Origin: Arthrobacter sp. H35-D1
GTDB taxonomy: Bacteria > Actinomycetota > Actinomycetes > Actinomycetales > Micrococcaceae
DNA: 64,000 nt
Assembly: GCF_030063185.1 (NCBI RefSeq)
Contig: NZ_JASISP010000003.1
Location: 201,124 to 265,123, forward strand
Direction of reading: 5' to 3'
Part shown: in pieces, positions 44,725-54,494 of the stretch
Numbering within the stretch: the stretch's first letter is position 1
Layout: each line of letters starts with the position of its first letter
Notes under the pieces: generated by a model
Told to the model about the DNA's origin: nothing
The model's input: the letters and a program-made list of their open reading frames with translations, nothing else
The model's database searches: none
Translations under genes and position numbers: made by a program

Positions 44725-45306
44725 ATGAACGCCTATGGACGCCAACTATTAACCGCATTGCGATTCCTGCTGTGCACCACACTCATTCTGGGACTGGCCT
44801 ACCCGGCACTGGTCTTTGGGCTGGGACAGCTCATTGCTCCCGCTCAAGCCAACGGTTCACTGGTCAGCGTGGATGGGAAAGCTGCCGGTTCTTCGCTGCT
44901 TGCCCAGCCCGTCACAGGAGAAGAGTTCTTCTACCCCCGGCCCTCAGCTGTGCAGTGGGATGCGGCCGGCTCCTCACCCAGTAACTTGGGACCGAATCAA
45001 CCATCCCTGATCGAGGCCATGACTACTAATAAGGCAGAAGTTGCTACACGGGAAAACGTAGTGCCGGGAAGCATTCCAATTGATGCACTCACCGCTAGCG
45101 GCTCCGGACTAGATCCGGACATCTCTTTGGCCAACGCACGCATGCAGCTGCCACGGGTAGCTAAAGCAACAGGACTGGGGGAAGCCACAGTGAATGAGCT
45201 GATCCGCGAAAACACCAACAATGCAGTGTTGGGTTTTCTGGGCCAGCCCTCGGTCAACACCACCACCTTGAACGCCGCGCTGCTCCAGGCGCGGACCAAC
45301 CCTTAA
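44725..45306 (+). CDS. kdpC: Potassium-transporting ATPase subunit KdpC
   Basis: The 193-residue single-helix subunit that couples KdpA and KdpB. The N-terminal helix is FLLCTTLILGLAYPALVFGL. Conserved segments are FYPRPSAVQWDAAGSSPSNL and ASGSGLDPDISLANARMQLP, both diagnostic of KdpC. ATG 44725 lies four bases after the kdpB stop. Confidence 0.96.
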   Translation: MNAYGRQLLTALRFLLCTTLILGLAYPALVFGLGQLIAPAQANGSLVSVDGKAAGSSLLAQPVTGEEFFYPRPSAVQWDAAGSSPSNLGPNQPSLIEAMTTNKAEVATRENVVPGSIPIDALTASGSGLDPDISLANARMQLPRVAKATGLGEATVNELIRENTNNAVLGFLGQPSVNTTTLNAALLQARTNP

Positions 45307-45327
45307 GGTACTGCGAGAATAAGCATT

Positions 45328-47868
45328 ATGGCACGGGGCATCTTAAGGATTTTCTTGGGCGCGGCACCCGGTGTGGGCAAAACCTACACCATGCTGGAGG
45401 AAGGCCGCGCCCAAGCTGCAGCAGGGGTCGATGTGGTGGCGGGCATCATCCTGGACCATGGCCGGGCCCAAACCCGAGCCCAGGTGGGGGAGTTGGAGAT
45501 GTTGCCCACCGTGTGCATCCCTTACCGGGACGCCGATTTCCAGGAGCTCGACGTCTTGGCCCTGCTGGCCCGGAGGCCGACCCTGGCGCTGGTGGATGAG
45601 TATGCGCACACCAATGTGCCCGGATCCGGCAACGCCAAACGCTGGCAAGATGTTGAGCAGTTGCTGGCTGCCGGCATCGACGTCTACTCCACCCTGAACG
45701 TCCAGCACCTTGCCTCCCTGGCGGATGTGGTGGAGGCCATCACCGGTGTGCGGCAGCAGGAGACCGTGCCCGATGAGGTTGTGCGCCGGGCCGAGCAGAT
45801 CGAGCTTGTGGACATTCCGCCGGAACTGCTGCGCCAACGCTTGAGCGTGGGCAATGTCTATGCCAGGGATAAAATTGATGCAGCCCTGGCGAACTACTTC
45901 CGGCTGGGCAACTTGACGGCGTTGCGTGAACTGGCGCTGCTGTGGTTGGCGGACCGGGTGGAGGAAGGTGTGGCGCAGTACCGCCAGAGCCACGGCATCG
46001 CTGCCAGCTGGCCCACCCGGGAACGCGTGGTGGTGGGGTTGACCGGCGGACCGGAAGGGGAATACCTGTTGCGCCGCGCGGCTAGGATCTTGAGCAGGGT
46101 CAGTGGAGGGGAACTGCTGGCAGTGCACGTGCCACGTTCCGACGGAGTGAGCGGCAGTGCCCCGGCCGCCTTGGAGACCCAACGCCAACTCGTCACTGAC
46201 TTGGGCGGCACCTACCACTCCGTGGGTGGCGACGACCCTGGGCAAGCCCTGCTGGAATTCGCTCGCAACGTCGGGGCAACCCAAATTGTCATCGGCACCT
46301 CCCGCCGCAAGCCGCTGTTGGGCCTTTTGGCCCGGCCAGGTGTCGGAGCGATGGTGGTGCGCAATGCCGGCGACATTGACGTTCACATGGTTCCGCACCC
46401 GCTGGGTGCCGCCACCGCCCGCATGCGCAACCGCGGTGAGCTGAACAAGAAGCGCGTGGTGGTCGGCTTTGTGTTGGCAGCAATGCTGCCCATTTTGGTG
46501 CAACTGGGCACAGGATCACTGAACCTGCAAACCACCATGGTCATCCAACTGGCTGCCGCCATTGCTGTTGCCCTGGTTGGCGGGCTGTGGCCAGCGGTCT
46601 CGGCAGCGATCTGGGGCACATTGTTGCTGAACTACTTTTCGGCACCACCGGTGCGAACGCTGACTATCAGCGACCCCGAAAACCTGCTCGCACTGGCAAT
46701 CTTCTTGCTGGTTGCCGTGGCCGTGGCGCTCGCCGTCGACCAATCAGCCCGGCGCTCGCGGGAAGCCGCCCGCGCCGGATCCGAGGCAGCCACCTTGAGT
46801 GAATTGGCCCGCGGCATCTTGGCTTCCCAAGACACCGTTCAGGTGTTCTTGGAGCAGGTCCGTGACCACTTTGCCATGACGTCCGTGGTGCTCTTCAGCG
46901 GCAGCGGCAGCGACCTGTCCACTTGGCGTGCCGACGCCTCGGTGGGAGAAAACCCTCCAGTCACCCCGGAAGGGGCCGAGAATGTCGAGGAAATCTCCGA
47001 GCGCTGGATGCTCGGGCTCAACGGGCGGGTGCTGCCAGCCAGCGACCGCAGGCTGCTCACTGCCTTTGGTGCCCACTTGATGGCACTGGAGCAACGGGAA
47101 GCGTTGACTGTGACGCAGCGGGAAAACCAGCAGCTGTCCCAAGACAACAAGATCCGCACCTCCGTGCTGCGGGCTGTCTCCCACGACCTGCGCACCCCGC
47201 TGGCCGGGATCAAGCTGTCCGTGAGCAGTCTGCGCCAAACCGAGGTGGAGTTCAGCCCCGAGGACGAGGCCGAACTGTTGGCTACCATTGAGCACTACAC
47301 GGACAGGATGGATGCGCTCGTGGGCAATCTTTTGGACATGTCCCGGCTCAGCGCTGACATGGTTAGCCCCGTCATGGGACCCATCACGTGGCTGGAGGTG
47401 CTGCCGGCGGCGCTGCACGGTGTCCCGGCAGGGCGGATCCGCAACGAAGTTCCCGCGAACATGCCGCCTATCGAGGCCGATCCGGGGCTGCTGGAACGGA
47501 TCATCGCCAACATTGTTGAAAACGCCGTCAAGTACGCGCCGGGTTCGGACATCACGGTTCTCGCATCCATTGGTGGCAGCGGCAGTGCCACCATCGACGG
47601 CTACCCGGCCAGCGAACTGCGGGTGGTTGATCATGGCAAGGGTGTCCCCGCCGCCAATGTCATGGCCATGTTCAAACCCTTCCAACGGCTCGACGACGTC
47701 TCCTTCGGTCCGCAGGGCGGCACCGGGGTGGGCCTGGGGCTGGCAGTTGCCAAGGGATTCACCGAAATCATGGGAGGAATTTTGGAAGCGGAACAAACAC
47801 CCGGTGGTGGATTGACCATGATCATCCGCATCCCGCTCTCCACCGGAATTGTGCGGAACCTGCCATGA
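45328..47868 (+). CDS. kdpD: Sensor kinase KdpD
   Basis: The K+/turgor-responsive histidine kinase of the Kdp system, 846 residues. The KdpD domain opens with the P-loop GAAPGVGKTY (residues 11-20). A UspA-like domain follows (VVGLTGGPEGEYLLRRAARI), then four clustered helices (about residues 375-480), a GAF-like linker, the phospho-accepting His619 in SHDLRTPLAGIK, and a HATPase domain (NIVENAVKYAPGSD, GGTGVGLGLAVAKGF). It overlaps kdpE by four bases, so both are in the kdp operon. Confidence 0.96.
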   Translation: MARGILRIFLGAAPGVGKTYTMLEEGRAQAAAGVDVVAGIILDHGRAQTRAQVGELEMLPTVCIPYRDADFQELDVLALLARRPTLALVDEYAHTNVPGSGNAKRWQDVEQLLAAGIDVYSTLNVQHLASLADVVEAITGVRQQETVPDEVVRRAEQIELVDIPPELLRQRLSVGNVYARDKIDAALANYFRLGNLTALRELALLWLADRVEEGVAQYRQSHGIAASWPTRERVVVGLTGGPEGEYLLRRAARILSRVSGGELLAVHVPRSDGVSGSAPAALETQRQLVTDLGGTYHSVGGDDPGQALLEFARNVGATQIVIGTSRRKPLLGLLARPGVGAMVVRNAGDIDVHMVPHPLGAATARMRNRGELNKKRVVVGFVLAAMLPILVQLGTGSLNLQTTMVIQLAAAIAVALVGGLWPAVSAAIWGTLLLNYFSAPPVRTLTISDPENLLALAIFLLVAVAVALAVDQSARRSREAARAGSEAATLSELARGILASQDTVQVFLEQVRDHFAMTSVVLFSGSGSDLSTWRADASVGENPPVTPEGAENVEEISERWMLGLNGRVLPASDRRLLTAFGAHLMALEQREALTVTQRENQQLSQDNKIRTSVLRAVSHDLRTPLAGIKLSVSSLRQTEVEFSPEDEAELLATIEHYTDRMDALVGNLLDMSRLSADMVSPVMGPITWLEVLPAALHGVPAGRIRNEVPANMPPIEADPGLLERIIANIVENAVKYAPGSDITVLASIGGSGSATIDGYPASELRVVDHGKGVPAANVMAMFKPFQRLDDVSFGPQGGTGVGLGLAVAKGFTEIMGGILEAEQTPGGGLTMIIRIPLSTGIVRNLP

Positions 47869-48539
47869 CCACCGTCTTGATCGTCGATGACGAACCCCAA
47901 ATCTTGCGGGCCCTGCAAATCAACCTGCACGCGCACGGGTACACGGTGGTGCTGGCAGTCAACGGAACCGCAGCGCTGGCGGCGGCACAAACCCAGGCCA
48001 TTGACGTCGTCGTGCTTGATCTGGGGTTGCCCGACATGGACGGGCTGGAGGTGATCGCCGGGCTGCGCGGATGGAGCGAGGTGCCCATCATCGTGCTTTC
48101 GGCCAGGCACGGCTCGCATGACAAGGTGGAGGCGCTCGACGCCGGCGCGGACGACTACGTGACGAAGCCGTTCGGACTGGACGAGTTGCTGGCCAGGCTG
48201 CGGGCGGCGACGAGAAGGGCCGGTCCGCAGAGTGCTGAACCGCTGGTTGAAACAGCCGAATTCACGGTGGATCTGGCCAACAGGCTGGTGCTGCGCGGCG
48301 GGGAAGCCGTGCGCATGACGCCCACCGAATGGAGTCTGCTTGAGCTGCTGGTGCGCAACCCGGGCCGCCTTGTCAGCCAGCAGCAGCTCCTCTCCGAAGT
48401 GTGGGGGCCGGCGTACGCGAAAGAAACCCACTACCTGCGGGTCTACATGGGTCAGCTGCGGCGGAAGCTGGAGGCCGACCCGGCGAATCCGGCCCACCTG
48501 CTCACCGAAGCCGGCATGGGCTACCGTTTCGTGCCATAG
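47865..48539 (+). CDS. kdpE: Response regulator KdpE
   Basis: A 224-residue OmpR-class regulator. Receiver Asp52 is in VVLDLGLPDMDG and the Lys in DYVTKPFGLDELLAR. The C-terminal winged helix contains MTPTEWSLLELLVRNPGRLV and the end has YLRVYMGQLRRKLE. It activates kdpFABC when potassium is low; direct repeats upstream of kdpF are candidate sites. It is the last gene of the operon. Confidence 0.96.
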   Translation: MTTVLIVDDEPQILRALQINLHAHGYTVVLAVNGTAALAAAQTQAIDVVVLDLGLPDMDGLEVIAGLRGWSEVPIIVLSARHGSHDKVEALDAGADDYVTKPFGLDELLARLRAATRRAGPQSAEPLVETAEFTVDLANRLVLRGGEAVRMTPTEWSLLELLVRNPGRLVSQQQLLSEVWGPAYAKETHYLRVYMGQLRRKLEADPANPAHLLTEAGMGYRFVP

Positions 48540-48700
48540 AAAATCCGACGCCTAGGCAGCATCGAATTCCCAGGTGGTGCTGGTGCGACAGCGGCGCCAC
48601 CTATGGATGAAACCCCGCTTACCCGCTGCAGTTGTGACGGATTCCACAGTGATTTTCTCACCATGGAGAACCATCTGGCCATAAAGCCAATAGTAAAATT

Positions 48701-49339
48701 ATGACTATGACAAAACGCTCCCCCCTTGCCTTGGCCGTGCTGGCATTGCTGGAGGAAGCACCCATGCACCCGTACCGGATCCAGCAATTGATAGCCCTGC
48801 GCGGCAAGGACAAAGTCATCAATGTCAGCCAGCGGGCCAGCCTTTACAGCACCGTGGACCGTTTGGCGCGCGACGGCTTGATTCGCGTGCTGGAGACTGA
48901 ACGAGACGGGCAGCGGCCGGAACGCTCCATCTATGAAATATCCGACGCCGGACGCGTCACCGCCCGCGGTTGGCTCAGGGAAATGCTCTCTGTTCCCAAG
49001 AACGGTTTTCCGGACTTCCATGCAGCCCTGGCCCACGCCCCGATGCTTGAACCAGCAGAATTGGCCGCCCTGCTGCGCACCCGTTGCGACACCGTGGCAT
49101 GCGAGGTGGCAGAACTGGAAAAGGAGCTGGAGCTCGCCAGTGCATACCTGCCGCGCGTCGTGCTTTTGGATGCTGAATTGATTGCACGGACCCGTTCCAT
49201 CGAACTTGGTTTTCTCCGCGACGCGCTGGCAGGGTTGGACTCCGGGGGCATGACGTGGACCCGGCAGTCGTTGGCCGCGCTTGCCCTGCGCCAGGACGCC
49301 CCAAGCCAGGACTCCGTCAGCCAAGACGCAAAGCACTGA
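48701..49339 (+). CDS. PadR-family transcriptional regulator
   Basis: A 212-residue regulator with the PadR winged helix at the start (ALAVLALLEEAPMHPYRIQQ, then DGLIRVLETERDGQRPERSI) and a C-terminal dimerisation helix region. A TAAAAT hexamer at 48694-48699 is so close to the start that the transcript may begin at or near ATG 48707, a possible leaderless mRNA. The next gene is a DHA2 exporter, its probable target. Confidence 0.9.
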   Translation: MTMTKRSPLALAVLALLEEAPMHPYRIQQLIALRGKDKVINVSQRASLYSTVDRLARDGLIRVLETERDGQRPERSIYEISDAGRVTARGWLREMLSVPKNGFPDFHAALAHAPMLEPAELAALLRTRCDTVACEVAELEKELELASAYLPRVVLLDAELIARTRSIELGFLRDALAGLDSGGMTWTRQSLAALALRQDAPSQDSVSQDAKH

Positions 49340-49426
49340 CCGGCACATCGCAGGGGCGCGTGCCACTGATGCACCTACGCAACTTCCACTTGCCCCTCGT
49401 TTTTCTCACTTTCCCAAGGAAGCCAT

Positions 49427-50899
49427 TTGAAACCCTCCGCCCCACCCGTTGGCAAGGCACGCAGCATTGCCTTGGTCTGCCTGTTCATGGCCTCCTTCAT
49501 GGAATTGCTTGACGCCACCATTGTCAACGTCGCCCTGCCCGACATCGAACGTGCCCTCGGCGCCCAGAATGCCGAGCTGCAGTGGATGGTGGCCTCCTAC
49601 ACGCTGGCTTTGGCCGTTGGCTTGATCACCGGTTCCCGCCTGGGGGACATCTACGGCCGCAAAAAGGTCTTCATCATCGGCCTGGTGGTGTTCACCGTGG
49701 CGTCCGTGCTCTGCGGGGCGGCCATGAACCCGGAGATGCTCATCGCTTCACGGGCTCTGCAAGGGTTCGCCTCCGCGGCCATGATTCCCCAGGTGCTCTC
49801 CAGCCTGCAGGTCATGTACAAGCCGTCCGAACGGGCCGGTGCCATGGCCGGCTTCTCCGCGCTGGCAGGTGTTGCGGCAGTCTCCGGGCCCATCGTCGGT
49901 GCCGTCCTGACCGACGCGGACCTCTTCGGCTGGGGCTGGCGCACCATCTTCTTCGTCAACATCCCCGTCGGCATTTTCGCCGTGGTCTGTGCCGTGAAGT
50001 ACGTTCCCGAGTCCAAGGCACCGGTGCGGCACAAACTTGACCTGTCCGGCGTCGTGGTTCTGGCGGTTGGCATGCTGGCGATCCTCTATCCCCTCACCAT
50101 GGGACGGGAAGAAGGTTGGCCGGCGTGGACGTTCGCGTCCATGGCATTCGGCGTGCTGGTGCTGACAGGCTTTGTGCTGCTGCAGCACCGCCAGGAAAAG
50201 CGCGGGGGCGAGCCGTTGGTGGCCGTCTCACTTTTCAAGAGCCGCGCGTTCGCCGCCGGCATCGCCCTGATGTTCCTGTTCTTCATCCCGATGAACGGAT
50301 TCTTCCTGATCCAGACCCTGTTCCTGCAGTTGGGCCTTGACTATCCGATCCTGAAGGCCGGGCTGACCATGGTGCCGTTCTCGCTCATGGTGCCGATTCT
50401 GGCGGGCATCTCAGCGGCAATCCTGGCCCGCAAGTTTGGCCGCGTGGTGTTGCAGCTGGGCCCGCTGGTGGTGGCCGCCGGATTCGTGGTGCTGATCTTC
50501 ACGGTGCAGGCGGTCGGCGGCACCGTCACCCCGTGGCAACTGTTGGCCGGGCTTGCCCTGAGCGGCGCCGGGTTCGGCATGGTCGTGGCACCCGTGGGCA
50601 TCTTCGTGCTCTCGGAAGTCCCCGCCAAGCTCGCCGGCAGCGCCTCGGGCCTTTTCAACACCACCAGCCAGCTCGCCGGCGCGTTCGGCGTGGCCATCAT
50701 CGGCACCATCTTCTTCGACGCACTTGAGGGGAGCACGGCAACGAGCAAGCCGGAAGTGTTCATCGAGGGCTTCACCTCCACCATGTGGATCATGGCCGCC
50801 GGCATGGTGCTGGCCGCCGTTGCGGCGTCGTTCCTGCCGCGCCATGCCTCCGAGGCCGACGTTGCCGACGACGCAGCGGCAGACCTCGTCGAAGCCTGA
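49427..50899 (+). CDS. DHA2-family MFS drug exporter
   Basis: A 490-residue major-facilitator exporter with about fourteen helices. Motif A is GSRLGDIYGRKKVF, and the first helix has SFMELLDATIVNVALPDIE, with the Asp/Asn typical of EmrB/QacA. The GAVSGPIVGAVLT-like motif C region reads AVSGPIVGAVLTDADLFGWG. The start is TTG 49427, supported by AAGGAAG. It follows the PadR gene by 87 bp, a common regulator-exporter pair for toxic compounds. Confidence 0.9.
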   Translation: MKPSAPPVGKARSIALVCLFMASFMELLDATIVNVALPDIERALGAQNAELQWMVASYTLALAVGLITGSRLGDIYGRKKVFIIGLVVFTVASVLCGAAMNPEMLIASRALQGFASAAMIPQVLSSLQVMYKPSERAGAMAGFSALAGVAAVSGPIVGAVLTDADLFGWGWRTIFFVNIPVGIFAVVCAVKYVPESKAPVRHKLDLSGVVVLAVGMLAILYPLTMGREEGWPAWTFASMAFGVLVLTGFVLLQHRQEKRGGEPLVAVSLFKSRAFAAGIALMFLFFIPMNGFFLIQTLFLQLGLDYPILKAGLTMVPFSLMVPILAGISAAILARKFGRVVLQLGPLVVAAGFVVLIFTVQAVGGTVTPWQLLAGLALSGAGFGMVVAPVGIFVLSEVPAKLAGSASGLFNTTSQLAGAFGVAIIGTIFFDALEGSTATSKPEVFIEGFTSTMWIMAAGMVLAAVAASFLPRHASEADVADDAAADLVEA

Positions 50900-50971
50900 G
50901 CCTGTTGCACGACGCCGGGTCCCGGCTTCGCGTGGACCGGCCGCCGCGGGTTGCGGCTCGGACTGGATTTC

Positions 50972-51039
50972 TCCGCAGAACCCGCCTCGAGCAAGGCGCG
51001 GAAGCACTTGCCCGCATGACCAGGGCGGAGTTCTGCGGA
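50972..51039. repeat. Inverted repeat downstream of the DHA2 gene
   Basis: TCCGCAGAACCCGCC at 50972-50986 pairs with GGCGGAGTTCTGCGGA at 51024-51039, one base inserted, around a 37-nt loop. The gap 50900-51151 has no gene. It could be a weak terminator or a repeat. Confidence 0.45.
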
Positions 51040-51151
51040 CAAGTGAACCCCAGCGCCCGAACGGCGCGCAACTCGGACTGGGCTTTGCGTACAGGTCAAG
51101 GAATTTCGCACCGCGCGCGGGGCACGTCCCACCCTGCCCTAAAGTTGAGGC

Positions 51152-51814
51152 ATGACTGACATTGTGCACCCGTCCGGTTCGGTGCTTGCCATCTGCCGGG
51201 TCCACCAGCTGATCGCCACAACCACGGGTTTTGGCGTCACGGCCATCGACAAGCGCGCTGTTGAAGGACTCGTCAGCTTGCGCAAGTTTGGCGTGTTCGG
51301 CGACGTGCAGGGCGACTCCGAACATCACGGCGGGCCGGACCAGGCAGTGTATGCCTATTCACAGGAGGACGCCGACTACTGGAGCGCCGAACTCGGGCGT
51401 CCGATCCCACCGGGATTGTTTGGGGAAAACCTGCGCACCCTGGGTGTGGAGACCAGCCATGCCGTGATCGGCACGCGTTGGCGGATTGGCACGGCGCTGC
51501 TGGAAGTCACGTCGCCCCGCGTGCCGTGCGCCACCTTTGGGGAGCGCATGGACGAGCCGCAATGGGTCAAGCGCTTCACGCAGGCAGGCCGCGTGGGCAG
51601 CTACCTGAGGGTGTTGGAACACGGCAAGGCCAAGGCGGGGGACGCCGTCGTGGTTGAGCATGTTCCCGGGCACGGGATCACGGTGGGGAAATTCTTTAGT
51701 GATCCCACGCCTGCGGACGTGCTGACATTGCAGCGGCTTGTTGCCTGCGGGGAACTGACACTGTCCCGCCACTTCCACACCAGGTTCGCGAGGATCTTGG
51801 CGCGGGCCAGCTGA
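51152..51814 (+). CDS. MOSC domain-containing protein
   Basis: A 220-residue protein with the MOSC beta-barrel. Family landmarks are GVFGDVQGDSEHHGGPDQAV, GENLRTLG, and the end ITVGKFFSDPT. These match the YiiM-like MOSC group, which binds molybdenum cofactor or relates to 6-N-hydroxylaminopurine detoxification. The family cysteine is present in PRVPCATFGERM. It stands alone between the exporter and the helicase. Confidence 0.9.
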   Translation: MTDIVHPSGSVLAICRVHQLIATTTGFGVTAIDKRAVEGLVSLRKFGVFGDVQGDSEHHGGPDQAVYAYSQEDADYWSAELGRPIPPGLFGENLRTLGVETSHAVIGTRWRIGTALLEVTSPRVPCATFGERMDEPQWVKRFTQAGRVGSYLRVLEHGKAKAGDAVVVEHVPGHGITVGKFFSDPTPADVLTLQRLVACGELTLSRHFHTRFARILARAS

Positions 51815-52176
51815 AATCCCGGCCATGTGCCGAAACTCACGGGCCGCCGTCGGCTTTCCCTGTATCGCAGCGCCAACGTATGGCCTACAATTTAAACATC
51901 CCCCACTCCGGTATCTCCTTTTTTATTTTCTGCCCAATTTTTGAGGCAGGAGCCTGAAGTGTATGGGGCCCGCAAGCTTTCTGGGCGGGCAAGTAGCGTT
52001 CATAGGGGATTGCCGGCAAAGAAACGCCATGCAGTGTTGGTTTGCGTCAACACTGGCGGCCGTATCCACGGCGTGCACATGGCGCGAGATCCTGCCCGGG
52101 ATGCCGAGTAGCGGCTGGATCTCGTCCGAAGCGGCAACACCGCCGCCTGGCCCTATGAATGAGGACATTCACCACC
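51815..52176 (+). promoter_or_regulatory. Long leader of the DEAD-box helicase gene
   Basis: No gene is visible in these 362 bases. A TACAAT hexamer lies near 51888. If used as a -10 element it would give a leader of about 280 nt. Long structured leaders are typical of cold-induced helicase genes. The region contains short direct pairs such as GGGCCCGCAAGC/GGGCGGGCAAG, but no known riboswitch. Confidence 0.4.
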
Positions 52177-54096
52177 ATGCCCGAAAACTTGACTGAAAAT
52201 TCCCCCGCCGTGGAGGAAGAAAACGAAATGACTTTCGCTGACATGGGCATCGACGGCCGCGTGCTGTCTGCCCTGAGCGACGTTGGCTACGAGAAGCCCT
52301 CACCCATCCAGGCCGCAACCATTCCGCTGCTGCTTGAAGGCCGCGACGTGGTTGGCCTGGCCCAGACCGGTACCGGCAAGACGGCAGCATTCGCCGTTCC
52401 GGCACTGTCCCGCATGGCTGAGCTGATGGACCTCAACGGGCCCACCAAGGACACCCAGATCCTGGTGCTGGCACCGACCCGCGAATTGGCCCTGCAGGTT
52501 GCAGAGGCATTTGCCTCCTACGCCAAGCACATGGACAACTTCTCCGTGCTTCCCGTTTACGGCGGCTCGGCCTACGGCCCGCAGCTGGCCGGCTTGCGTC
52601 GCGGGGCACAGGTTGTTGTCGGAACCCCCGGCCGCGTTATCGACCACCTCTCCAAGGGCTCCTTGGACCTGTCGAACCTGCAGTACCTTGTACTGGATGA
52701 GGCCGACGAGATGCTGCGCATGGGCTTCGCCGAAGATGTCGAGCAGATCCTGTCCAAGACACCGGCCGAGAAGCAGGTTGCCCTGTTCTCCGCCACCATG
52801 CCCAGCCAGATCCGCCGCATCTCCAAGCAGTACCTGAACAATCCGGCCGAGGTCACGGTCAAGTCCAAGACCACCACCGCTGCCAACACCCGCCAGCGCT
52901 ACCTGCAGGTCATGGGCCCGCACAAGCTGGACGCACTGACCCGCGTGCTCGAAGTTGAAGAATTTGAAGGCGTCATCGCGTTCGTGCGCACCAAGATGGC
53001 CACCGAGGACCTTGCCGACAAGCTCCGTTCACGCGGTTTCCTGGCTGCCGCCATCAACGGCGACATCCCGCAGCAGCAGCGCGAGCGCACCATTGAAGCC
53101 CTCCGCGCCGGCAAGATCGACGTCCTGGTTGCCACGGACGTTGCAGCCCGCGGACTTGACGTGGAGCGCATCACCCACGTCATCAACTACGACATCCCGC
53201 ATGACACCGAGTCCTACGTGCACCGCATTGGCCGCACGGGCCGCGCCGGCCGCTCCGGGGACGCGATCCTCTTCATGACCCCGCGCGAGAAGTACCTGCT
53301 GCGCGCCATTGAAAAGGCCACCCGCCAGCCGGTGGACCAGATGCACCTGCCGTCCGCAGAAACCATCAACACCCTGCGGCTTGGCAAGTTCGCCGAAAAG
53401 ATCACCGAGACCCTTGCCAGCAAGGACGTCTCCAAGTTCCGCGACCTGATCTCCTCCTACGAGCAGGAACACGACGTTCCGGCCGCGGAGATTGCCGCAG
53501 CCTTGGCCGTCATGGCCCAGGGTGGCCAGCCGATGCTTGTCAACGACCTGCCGGCGGCTCCGGAATACCAGAAGAAGGATCGCGCCAAGGACGGCTTCGG
53601 CTCCCGCGGCCCGACCCGGACCCTGACCGAAGGCAACGCCACCTACCGCATCTCGGTGGGCCGCCGCCAGCGCGTCATGCCAGGCTCCATCGTTGGCGCC
53701 ATTGCCAACGAAGGCGGCCTGTCCTCCTCGCAAATCGGCGGCATCGACATTCGCTCCGACCACACCCTGGTGGAACTGCCGGCAGACCTGAGCAAGGACC
53801 AGTGGCGCGCCCTGAGCAAGACCCGCATCAGCGGTGAGCTCATCAACCTCGAGTTGGACAAGGGGCGCCGTCCCTCCGGTGGCGCCACGGGTGCTCCCTA
53901 CAAGGGCCGTGAAGACCGCGGCGACCGAGGCCAGGGCGGCTTCAAGAAGAAGTTCGACGGCGAGCGTGGCGGAAGCCGTGGAGGCGACCGCGGCTTCAGC
54001 AACGATCGCGGCCAGGGCCATGACGGCCACGGCGGCGGAGACCGCCGCCCCCGCCATGAAGGCGGACAGAGCTTCAACAGCAAGGGCAAGTGGTAA
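52177..54096 (+). CDS. deaD: DEAD-box ATP-dependent RNA helicase with DbpA-like RNA-binding domain
   Basis: A 639-residue cytoplasmic helicase of the DeaD/CsdA type, active in ribosome assembly and RNA decay, often in the cold. Motif I is AQTGTGKTAA, motif II VLDEADEMLRMGF, motif III SAT and motif VI HRIGRTGRAGR. A DbpA-like RNA-binding domain (YRISVGRRQRVMPGSIVGAI) and a tail rich in Arg, Gly and Asp follow. I start at ATG 52177, 11 bases after GAGGA; ATG 52159 is an alternative giving six more residues. Confidence 0.94.
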   Translation: MPENLTENSPAVEEENEMTFADMGIDGRVLSALSDVGYEKPSPIQAATIPLLLEGRDVVGLAQTGTGKTAAFAVPALSRMAELMDLNGPTKDTQILVLAPTRELALQVAEAFASYAKHMDNFSVLPVYGGSAYGPQLAGLRRGAQVVVGTPGRVIDHLSKGSLDLSNLQYLVLDEADEMLRMGFAEDVEQILSKTPAEKQVALFSATMPSQIRRISKQYLNNPAEVTVKSKTTTAANTRQRYLQVMGPHKLDALTRVLEVEEFEGVIAFVRTKMATEDLADKLRSRGFLAAAINGDIPQQQRERTIEALRAGKIDVLVATDVAARGLDVERITHVINYDIPHDTESYVHRIGRTGRAGRSGDAILFMTPREKYLLRAIEKATRQPVDQMHLPSAETINTLRLGKFAEKITETLASKDVSKFRDLISSYEQEHDVPAAEIAAALAVMAQGGQPMLVNDLPAAPEYQKKDRAKDGFGSRGPTRTLTEGNATYRISVGRRQRVMPGSIVGAIANEGGLSSSQIGGIDIRSDHTLVELPADLSKDQWRALSKTRISGELINLELDKGRRPSGGATGAPYKGREDRGDRGQGGFKKKFDGERGGSRGGDRGFSNDRGQGHDGHGGGDRRPRHEGGQSFNSKGKW

Positions 54097-54123
54097 ATAC
54101 CACGCCCTGAGGCGCTAAAAGAA

Positions 54124-54156
54124 GGGCCGGTTGCCGCGTGCAGCCGGTCCCTTTTT
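54124..54156 (+). terminator. Terminator of the helicase gene
   Basis: GGGCCGGTTGC at 54124-54134 pairs with GCAGCCGGTCCC at 54140-54151 with a bulge and a wobble, followed by T5. It lies 28 bp after the stop. Confidence 0.78.
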
Positions 54157-54359
54157 AGACCGAAAACGTGGTGTGACACAATTCATTTCCAATGCGTCAA
54201 AGGTGTTTGTTGCCTCGAATTTCGGTGGCAGTATTTCACGTTTTACCCCGAATAAACGCCAAAAAGGTGGCAAAAAGTAGAGATTGCCGGCAGGCAGGAA
54301 TGCTTCGGATATCCTCGATTTCGCATCCGGCAAATGCACTGGTAAAGTATTCTCTCGTT
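54157..54359. other. Gap before tRNA-Thr
   Basis: No gene is visible here. The base composition is unusually AT-rich for this genome around 54230-54290. The tRNA promoter must lie in the last part. I see no other structure. Confidence 0.4.
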
Positions 54360-54431
54360 GCCCCCCTAGCTCAGTGGTAGAGCGCGTTCTTGGTAAGAAC
54401 GAGGTCACCGGATCGATTCCGGTGGGGGGCT
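54360..54431 (+). tRNA. tRNA-Thr (anticodon GGT)
   Basis: GCCCCCC at 54360-54366 pairs with GGGGGGC at 54424-54430. The anticodon stem CGTTC/GAACG holds the loop TTGGTAA, giving GGT. The D-arm has AGCTCAGTGGTAGAGC and the T-arm GATCGATTC. CCA is not encoded. Confidence 0.96.
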
Positions 54432-54494
54432 CGGAAATGAGAAGGCTCGTGCCAAGACGGTTTGTCCGGGACGGCACGGGCCAGACTCATTTAT

